Positions 47,881-52,817 of a stretch of 52,817 nt of DNA are shown here, in pieces (position 1 is the first letter of the stretch; each line of letters starts with the position of its first letter). This DNA is from an uncultured Bacillota bacterium (GTDB lineage Bacteria; Bacillota; Clostridia; Christensenellales; Borkfalkiaceae). Both the position numbers and the translations under genes were made by a program. The stretch is taken from assembly GCA_949287815.1 (NCBI GenBank), contig CASEHS010000006.1, positions 1-52,817 on the forward strand. Reading direction: 5' to 3'. The notes under the pieces were generated by a model. The model did not search any database. It was not told the origin of the DNA and saw only the letters and a program-made list of their open reading frames with translations.

Positions 47881-47917
47881 AAATACCTCCGCAAGATTTA
47901 TCTTGCGGAGGTATTTT
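47881..47917. terminator. Bidirectional terminator after the coat-protein pair
   Basis: AAATACCTCCGCAAGA (47881-47896) pairs with TCTTGCGGAGGTATTT (47901-47916) around TTTA. It also stands downstream of the minus-strand hydrolase gene. Confidence 0.9.
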
Positions 47918-48013
47918 ATATTTTTATGAAAATAAAGTTGTTCTTAATTGTATTGTAGGGAAAAACGACAATGTGGCGGCAAAAAATGTTTGCCGTATTT
48001 TTTCGGATAAAAA

Positions 48014-48526
48014 TTACAAAACAGTAATTTGGCAATTCTTCATGGCATTAAGAGCGTTTTGGTGGCTTTGGGGAGTAACGCCGGCACAGCAATTGCTTCT
48101 TACACTGATATTCAGTTCGGGACAAAAGGATTTTAAAAGAAAAGCGTTTGAGATCACGCAGATGTCCGTGCATAATCCGATCAGTTCCGCTTTAATAAAA
48201 CCGCCGTCTTTTACATAATCGGCAAGTTCCGTACTTCCGAATGTAGGTTTATCAAAAATTTTACCTTCAACGGGTATCGAGTCCGCGATCTGCCATCCGT
48301 GAGAATTTTTAATGCAGTGCAGAACGGGAAGTTTCTTTCCTTCTTGCGTGGAAAGATAGTTTTCTCCGTGCGTGTCGCGCGTATACACAATTTCTTCTCC
48401 GTTTTGTTTTGCGGACAAAATTCTTTTTGCAACGCAAGGTACTATATTTTGCGCTTCGGCGGATCCCAAAGCTCCGTCTATAAAGTCGTTCTGCATATCA
48501 ACGACGACCAGAATTGATTTTTCCAT
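48014..48526 (-). CDS. Isochorismatase-like cysteine hydrolase (nicotinamidase-type)
   Basis: The 170-residue protein belongs to the isochorismatase-like hydrolases. The catalytic triad is visible: Asp10 in VVVDMQNDF, Lys93 in FDKPTFGS and Cys123 in LCTDICVIS. The HGENYLSTQEGKKLPVLHC stretch, in the part where nicotinamidases bind metal, makes a small amidase such as a nicotinamidase plausible, but the full metal-ligand set is not clear. It follows ppa by 31 bases on the same strand. Confidence 0.88.
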   Translation of the reverse strand: MEKSILVVVDMQNDFIDGALGSAEAQNIVPCVAKRILSAKQNGEEIVYTRDTHGENYLSTQEGKKLPVLHCIKNSHGWQIADSIPVEGKIFDKPTFGSTELADYVKDGGFIKAELIGLCTDICVISNAFLLKSFCPELNISVRSNCCAGVTPQSHQNALNAMKNCQITVL

Positions 48527-48557
48527 ATCATTTCACCGAAATAAATTTCTTGCGGGA

Positions 48558-49091
48558 TTATTTAGAGGAGAAAGCTTTTTCGTAATTTTCGATACTCTTT
48601 TTTACGATAGCTATGGCACTTTCTTTGCCCATGATCTCTTTTACGGAAGTAGTCTTATGTTCAAGAACTTTATAAACTTCGAAAAAGTGCATCATTTCGT
48701 CAAAGATATGTGCGGGCAACTGAGAGATATCCTGATAAATATTGTAGGTCGGTTCGCGGAAAGGAATTGAAATGATTTTTTCATCCATTTTTCCGTCATC
48801 GATCATGTTTATAACGCCTATCGGATAGCATTGAACAAGCGAAGCGGGAAGAATGGGTTCACTGCAAAGAACGAGGACGTCGAGCGGGTCATCGTCATCG
48901 GCAAGGGTACGGGGGATGAACCCATAGCTTGCGGGATATACGGTAGAGGTGTAGAGGACTCTGTCCAGGCGCAAAACGCCCGTTTCCTTATCAAGTTCGT
49001 ACTTGCTTTTAGAGCCTTTGCTGATTTCAATATAACACATGAAGTCTTCGGAAGTTATTCTTTCTTTGGAGATGTCATGCCAGATATTCAT
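48558..49091 (-). CDS. ppa: Inorganic pyrophosphatase, family I
   Basis: The 177-residue soluble enzyme splits pyrophosphate to two phosphates and drives biosynthetic reactions forward. It carries YIEISKGSKSKYELDKETG and the metal-binding motif ADDDDPLDVLV (DxDPxD at residues 66-71), then IGVINMIDDGKMDEKII. The frame is open far upstream, but the ATG at 49091 has GAGGAA eight bases before it and begins at the usual family N-terminus. Confidence 0.96.
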   Translation of the reverse strand: MNIWHDISKERITSEDFMCYIEISKGSKSKYELDKETGVLRLDRVLYTSTVYPASYGFIPRTLADDDDPLDVLVLCSEPILPASLVQCYPIGVINMIDDGKMDEKIISIPFREPTYNIYQDISQLPAHIFDEMMHFFEVYKVLEHKTTSVKEIMGKESAIAIVKKSIENYEKAFSSK

Positions 49092-49202
49092 ATAGATTTC
49101 CTCGTTTTTTTCTATTTTAACATAAAGTGGCCTTGTAAGCAAGGCGGAAAGGGAAAAAAGAAAAAATTTGTAAAAGTTTTTTTGAAAATGGCAGATTTCA
49201 CT

Positions 49203-49231
49203 TTGACAATTTCTTTCGGATATGTTATGAT
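49203..49231 (+). promoter_or_regulatory. Promoter of tRNA-Ser
   Basis: TTGACA (49203-49208), 17 bases, and TATGAT (49226-49231), about 40 bases before the tRNA. Confidence 0.8.
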
Positions 49232-49278
49232 AATAAAGCTTATCGATCAAATTAATATTTTGATAAAATTGAGCGGAT

Positions 49279-49369
49279 GCAGAAGTACCCAAGTGGCTCA
49301 AGGGGCTCCCCTGCTAAGGGAGTAGTACGGGAAACCGTAGCGCGGGTTCAAATCCCGCCTTCTGCGCCA
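49279..49369 (+). tRNA. tRNA-Ser (anticodon GCU)
   Basis: The 91-base gene has the acceptor stem GCAGAAG / CTTCTGC, an encoded CCA end and a long variable arm as in all serine tRNAs. The T-loop TTCAAAT follows GCGGG. The anticodon stem CTCCC/GGGAG holds loop CTGCTAA, giving anticodon GCU for AGC/AGU codons. Confidence 0.97.
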
Positions 49370-49454
49370 AAAGGCGGATGCTGTATTTTCAGTATCCGTT
49401 TTTTTGTAAACTTTTAGCGCTAATGTACGTATAAAAATAAGTATAGGCAAAATC

Positions 49455-49925
49455 ATGAAAAAAATCAGAGTGTTATTTGTATGTTTGGGAAATATTTGCC
49501 GTTCTCCGATGGGGGAGTTTATCTTTAAAGACATGGTCAAAAGATGCGGCTATGAAAATTTATTTGAAATAGCCTCAGCGGGAACAAGTTCGGAAGAAGC
49601 GGGAAATCCTGTATATCCTCCTGCACGTGCGGAGCTAGCAAAGCACGGTATTTCCTGCTTAGGTAAGTATGCCGTAAAATATTTGCCGACAGATTATAAT
49701 AAGTATGATTATATTCTTGCCATGGAAGAAAGACACGTGCGTTCTGTTTGCCGTATAAGTCCCGATACGGAAAAGAAAGTATTTCGTCTGCGTGATTTTT
49801 GTAAACAACCTTCCGATATAGCCGATCCGTGGTATACAGGGGATTTTAAAACCGCATATGCTGAAATAGAGGAAGGTTGCTCAGATTTTTTGAGATGGTT
49901 GAAGATGAAAGGCGTTATAGAATAA
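49455..49925 (+). CDS. Low-molecular-weight protein tyrosine phosphatase
   Basis: The 156-residue enzyme removes phosphate from tyrosine (or arginine) residues of proteins. The catalytic P-loop is VCLGNICRSP with Cys10 and Arg16, and the general acid is Asp124 in ADPWY. Length and layout are full. In Bacillota such enzymes act in capsule or stress regulation. No strong ribosome binding site is visible; GGC lies before the ATG. Confidence 0.95.
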   Translation: MKKIRVLFVCLGNICRSPMGEFIFKDMVKRCGYENLFEIASAGTSSEEAGNPVYPPARAELAKHGISCLGKYAVKYLPTDYNKYDYILAMEERHVRSVCRISPDTEKKVFRLRDFCKQPSDIADPWYTGDFKTAYAEIEEGCSDFLRWLKMKGVIE

Positions 49926-49996
49926 AAAGATGAGATAAAAAATAAAAAAGTTTTGTTACGCCCCCTAAAATCGTTTTACTTTTTTAGAAAATAATG

Positions 49997-50002
49997 TATA
50001 AT
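49997..50002 (+). promoter_or_regulatory. -10 box of the tRNA-Pro promoter
   Basis: A perfect TATAAT (49997-50002) lies 46 bases before the tRNA. The -35 region is only TTTTAC-like (49974-49979). Confidence 0.6.
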
Positions 50003-50048
50003 AGATTATGCTGTTTTTGAGCGATGAAAAATCTGTCAGCAAAAACAA

Positions 50049-50125
50049 TCGAGGTGTAGCGCAGTTTGGTAGCGCGCTTGGTTAGGGACCAAGAGGTCGT
50101 GGGTTCAAGTCCCGTCACCTCGACC
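50049..50125 (+). tRNA. tRNA-Pro with anticodon AGG
   Basis: The 77-base gene folds normally: acceptor CGAGGTG / CACCTCG with discriminator A and encoded CCA, D stem GCGC/GCGC, anticodon stem CTTGG/CCAAG, and T-loop TTCAAGT. The C1-G72 pair and G37 are typical for proline tRNAs. The anticodon loop is TTAGGGA, so positions 34-36 (50083-50085) read AGG rather than the usual TGG. An A at the wobble position is rare in bacteria outside tRNA-Arg and may be changed to inosine. Confidence 0.95.
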
Positions 50126-50150
50126 ATAGGTGTTGATAAAACACTTAACA

Positions 50151-50180
50151 AAAAACAAGATACTTTGTATCTTGTTTTTT
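50151..50180 (+). terminator. Terminator of tRNA-Pro
   Basis: AAAAACAAGATAC (50151-50163) pairs with GTATCTTGTTTTT (50167-50179) and ends in a T-run, 25 bases after the tRNA. Confidence 0.9.
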
Positions 50181-50227
50181 ATATCTTCATTTTCTTAAAG
50201 AAAAAGTTTGATTATAATTAATTATAG

Positions 50228-50255
50228 AAAACCTCCGATTGGTCGGAGGTTTTTT
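50228..50255. terminator. Terminator downstream of the transporter remnant
   Basis: AAAACCTCCGA (50228-50238) pairs with TCGGAGGTTTT (50243-50253), with T-runs on either strand. It probably ended the decayed minus-strand gene at 50342-50641. Confidence 0.8.
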
Positions 50256-50341
50256 GCTATTATAAGGTTTTGCTTGAAACAATTTTAATATTAATTTCAT
50301 AAACTGTAATGTATCCCATTTTATGATCTGTTACATAACCG

Positions 50342-50641
50342 TTAAAAAATTTGTAGGTTATGTAATTTTTTTGAGGTGAACCGAATGCCTTTATCAAGAA
50401 TTTTAGGGCGGCGAAAAAACGCAATTATCATACCGAATACGATGGCAAAAACCGCACTGCCGATAACGGGGACAAGTTTTCCGAGAAACCAAGCGGGGAC
50501 GGCAAGAACGACACAAATCAAAAGGCCTGGTAAAGTATGTAAAAACTATTGTGCGATTTTACCGAAAAAAGAATTTACAGGCTTCGGATCTTGGTTATCG
50601 GAAGGCTGTTGAATGTTTTGATCTATAACTTTTTCTTCCAT
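50342..50641 (-). pseudogene. Truncated remnant of a YeiH/UPF0324-family transporter gene
   Basis: Read on the minus strand from an ATG at 50641 (weak AAGG site upstream), the frame gives 31 residues ending FFGKIAQ, then a TAG stop, then 67 more codons in the same frame to a TAA at 50342. After the stop it reads FLHTLPGLLICVVL, AVPAWFLGKLVPVIG, VFAIVFGMIIAFF and then KGIRFTSKKL. This is the N-terminal pattern of YeiH-type putative sulfate exporters (UPF0324), proteins of about 340 residues with ten or so helices. The rest of the family's sequence (LLGFG and later helices) is missing. A nonsense mutation plus loss of about 250 codons marks it as decayed. Confidence 0.8.
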
Positions 50642-50733
50642 ATGTGAACCTTTATTGTATTGACTGGATAAAATATAAATCGAATAAAAAGCGATTAAAC
50701 TTTTAGTAAATAAAATAATTGTAGTTAAATTAT

Positions 50734-50770
50734 TTGAGCGATTCTCGTAGATTTTAAGAGAATCGCTCAA
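50734..50770 (-). terminator. Terminator of pyk
   Basis: TTGAGCGATTCTC (50734-50746) pairs perfectly with GAGAATCGCTCAA (50758-50770). It lies 22 bases beyond the pyk stop on the minus strand; the T-tail is weak. Confidence 0.8.
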
Positions 50771-50791
50771 AACAGATGATTTTAAAGAGAA

Positions 50792-52198
50792 TCAGATTTG
50801 TTCGATATTGATCACGTTTGAATTTCCCGATTGACCGTTCGGATTTCCGCCGGTAATTACGATCTTATCGCCTTTAGAAACGAGACCGGAGCGAATGGCT
50901 GCTCTTTTTGCATGATAAAATAAGACGTCCATTGAAGTGAATTCTTCTGAAAGAACAGGAATAACACCCCAAGATAAAGCGAGTTTACGATAAGATTGAG
51001 GCTCGATCGTCATACCGATAATGTCCATTTTCGGACGGAATCTGGAAACAAGGCGAGCTGTTCCGCCTGTTCTGGAACAGACAACAATGGCTTTTGCACC
51101 TACATCTTCAGCAAGAACGCAGGCAGAATGGGAAAGTGCATCGATAGGGCTTTGAATGATAAATTCTTTGTCGGCATATTTATTGTTCAGATGCTTTTCT
51201 GTTTCAAGAGCGATCCTTGCCATAGCTTCAACAGCCTGAACGGGATATTTTCCTGCGGCAGTTTCACCTGACAGCATAATGGCGCTGGTACCGTCATAAA
51301 CGGCATTCGCAACGTCGGAAATTTCTGCACGGGTAGGGCGGGGCTGATTGATCATGGATTCCAGCATTTCGGTGGCAGTGATGCAGCGTTTGCCTGCGAT
51401 ACGGCATTTATTGATGAGGTGTTTTTGGATTTCAGGCAATTCTTCATAAGGAATTTCTACACCCATATCACCTCTTGCGATCATGATACCGTTCGTCACT
51501 TCAAGAATTTCATCGATGTTGTTTACGCCGCTTCTGCTTTCGATTTTTGCGATCAGGTCGATATCGGGATTGCCGTGCTGAGCGAAAATGTTTCTGATAT
51601 CTAGAATATCCTGTGCCTTAGAAACGAAAGAACAAGCGATGAAATCTACGCCTTGTTCAATACCGAAAATGATGTCTGATTTATCCTGTTCGCTCAGATA
51701 CGTAAGGTTCAGCGTCTTATTCGGGAAGAACATACTTTTTTTATCGGAAAGTTCACCGCCGATGACCACTCTCGTTATAACTTCCGTATCGTTCACATCG
51801 GTTACGACAAAGGACATCAGTCCGTTGTTCAGAAGGATGGTATCGCCTTTTTGCAGATCTTGGGTAATGCCTTTATACGTTACGGCAACGCGAGTATTGT
51901 CTCCTTCGATATCTTGGGTGGAAAAAGAAAATACATCGCCTTCATTTAAAAAGATCTTGTGAGTTTTAAAGGTTTTGATCCTGAGTTCGGGACCTTTGGT
52001 GTCGAGCATGATTGGCAGGGGGATACCCAGTTTTTCACGAACTTTTTTGATGAGATCGATATTGCGTTTATGTTCTTCATATGATCCGTGTGAAAAGTTC
52101 AGACGCGCTACGTTCATACCTGCAAGAGCCATCTTGGTAAGAGTGTCTTCATTGTTACAAGCAGGGCCTAAAGTACATACGATTTTTGTTTTTTTCAT
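50792..52198 (-). CDS. pyk: Pyruvate kinase
   Basis: The 468-residue enzyme transfers phosphate from phosphoenolpyruvate to ADP, the last step of glycolysis. Marks are KIVCTLGPACNNEDTL at the N-terminus, ARLNFSHGSYEEH near residue 31, DTKGPELR near 67, and the active-site segment DLIAKIESRSGV near 215. MIARGDMGVEIP near residue 240 and TATEMLESM near 273 follow. It lacks the extra C-terminal phosphohistidine-like domain found in Bacillus-type pyruvate kinases (about 585 residues). AGGAGT lies before the ATG. Confidence 0.98.
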   Translation of the reverse strand: MKKTKIVCTLGPACNNEDTLTKMALAGMNVARLNFSHGSYEEHKRNIDLIKKVREKLGIPLPIMLDTKGPELRIKTFKTHKIFLNEGDVFSFSTQDIEGDNTRVAVTYKGITQDLQKGDTILLNNGLMSFVVTDVNDTEVITRVVIGGELSDKKSMFFPNKTLNLTYLSEQDKSDIIFGIEQGVDFIACSFVSKAQDILDIRNIFAQHGNPDIDLIAKIESRSGVNNIDEILEVTNGIMIARGDMGVEIPYEELPEIQKHLINKCRIAGKRCITATEMLESMINQPRPTRAEISDVANAVYDGTSAIMLSGETAAGKYPVQAVEAMARIALETEKHLNNKYADKEFIIQSPIDALSHSACVLAEDVGAKAIVVCSRTGGTARLVSRFRPKMDIIGMTIEPQSYRKLALSWGVIPVLSEEFTSMDVLFYHAKRAAIRSGLVSKGDKIVITGGNPNGQSGNSNVINIEQI

Positions 52199-52313
52199 TT
52201 ATATAAAACTCCTAAAAAAATTATCCAAATTTTCACAAATATATTTTATTACTTTTTAATTAAAAACACAAGTGTTTGATATTGAAAAAAAAGTAGGAAG
52301 ATGTAAAAAATAT

Positions 52314-52342
52314 TTGACAAATTTTTTGAAAGATATTAGAAT
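52314..52342 (+). promoter_or_regulatory. Promoter of rnpB
   Basis: TTGACA (52314-52319), 17 bases, TAGAAT (52337-52342). The RNA begins about eight to nine bases later, matching the predicted 5' end. Confidence 0.88.
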
Positions 52343-52350
52343 ATCGAAGA

Positions 52351-52686
52351 ACGAGTTGATTATACGGTCGCGTGACGAAAGTCATGAGGAAAGTCCGAGC
52401 ACCATAGAGCAGGACGCCGGATAACGTCCGGTAGAGGCGACTCTAAGGATAGTGCAACAGAAACAGACCGCAGAATTTTCTGCAAGGATGGAAAGGGGAG
52501 GTAAGAGCTCACCGGCACAGCGGTAACGTTGTGTGCTGTGTAAACCCCGTTCGGTGCAAGATTGGGTATATTCCGTTTGGGTTGCTCGCCCGGGGTATAC
52601 CGTTAATATCGCTGGAGCGTGCCGGTAACGGTACGTCGAGATAGATGACCGTACACGACAGAACTCGGCTTACAGATCAATCTCGT
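52351..52686 (+). ncRNA. rnpB: RNase P RNA
   Basis: The catalytic RNA of RNase P trims the 5' end of tRNA precursors. Conserved core blocks appear in order: GAGGAAAGTCCGAGCACC after the 5' stem, GGAGGTAAGAGCTCACCGGC, GCGGTAACG, GTAAACCCC, then AGATAGATGACCG and ACAGAACTCGGCTTACAG at the 3' end. P1 forms between ACGAGTTGAT (52351-52360) and ATCAATCTCGT (52676-52686). Confidence 0.96.
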
Positions 52687-52697
52687 TTATTTGAAAC

Positions 52698-52725
52698 AAA
52701 CACCCGCAGTTGCGGGTGTTTTATT
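52698..52725 (+). terminator. Terminator of rnpB
   Basis: AAACACCCGC (52698-52707) pairs with GCGGGTGTTT (52712-52721), followed by TATT. Confidence 0.85.
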
Positions 52726-52735
52726 GTATAGTAAA

Positions 52736-52756
52736 ACCCGCGGATAGTCCGCGGGT
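52736..52756 (+). other. Second hairpin after rnpB
   Basis: ACCCGCGGA (52736-52744) pairs perfectly with TCCGCGGGT (52748-52756) around TAG. No U-run follows. The same GGATAGTCC centre occurs in the hairpin at 41641-41656. The remaining 60 bases of the window show no supported gene. Confidence 0.5.
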
Positions 52757-52817
52757 AAGAAAGAGCTTAAGCGATGGAACTTGAAATAAAAACTCCGATT
52801 GTGTAAAATAAGAACTG

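Noticed and set aside
50376-50612. A 78-codon plus-strand frame
   Set aside because: It lies opposite the YeiH-like remnant, has no ribosome binding site and no recognisable pattern.
52774-52806. A ten-codon frame after rnpB (MELEIKTPIV)
   Set aside because: It is too short to support and has no ribosome binding site. It may simply be spacer before the next gene outside the window.

Overview
This 52.8 kb window looks like a chromosome segment of an anaerobic, carbohydrate-degrading member of the Bacillota (Clostridia), probably gut-associated. The evidence is a one-polypeptide pyruvate:ferredoxin oxidoreductase, an energy-coupling-factor (ECF) core next to truA, a lysine riboswitch on an asd-dapA-dapB operon, a CotF-type coat protein, consensus sigma-A promoters and AGGAGG-type ribosome binding sites. 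The exact genus cannot be read from the sequence; a lineage such as the Christensenellales is only a guess.

Positions 1-27.4 kb are a carbohydrate-use region. It opens with a large membrane-anchored, carbohydrate-binding surface protein that enters from the left edge and is broken by an exact 25-bp tandem duplication. Next come a 1577-residue membrane-anchored GH42-like hydrolase, a sugar ABC importer (lipoprotein plus two permeases, no ATPase) and a cytoplasmic GH106-like hydrolase, ending in a strong terminator. A self-contained marR plus heterodimeric ABC exporter operon follows, with two palindromic operators just after its -10 box. Then an AraC-type regulator diverges from rhaB-rhaA-rhaD, the L-rhamnose catabolic genes. 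The likely logic is surface binding and hydrolysis of a rhamnose-containing glycan, import of fragments, intracellular release of rhamnose, and conversion to dihydroxyacetone phosphate and lactaldehyde. A three-gene membrane cassette of unknown role, including a YugP-like metallopeptidase that has lost its HEXXH motif, and a GH36 alpha-galactosidase followed by rdgB and a YfcE-type phosphoesterase complete this part.

Positions 27.6-52.8 kb are mostly housekeeping: nifJ (minus strand); ecfA1-ecfA2-ecfT-truA; a membrane protein with an NPYG-rich tail; mnmE; a LysR regulator; the lysine-riboswitch-controlled asd-dapA-dapB operon (minus); a membrane protein-methyltransferase-hslO-TPR-helical-repeat run; a small coat-protein pair; ppa and an isochorismatase-like hydrolase (minus); tRNA-Ser(GCU); a low-molecular-weight phosphatase; a tRNA-Pro whose anticodon reads AGG; a decayed YeiH-family transporter remnant; pyk (minus); and the RNase P RNA.

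The most notable observations are the 25-bp frameshifting duplication, the dead metallopeptidase cassette, the A34 tRNA-Pro, the tandem marR operators, two genes with promoters that imply leaderless mRNAs (araC and ecfA1), and the nonsense-broken transporter fragment. No mobile element, CRISPR array or phage gene was seen.
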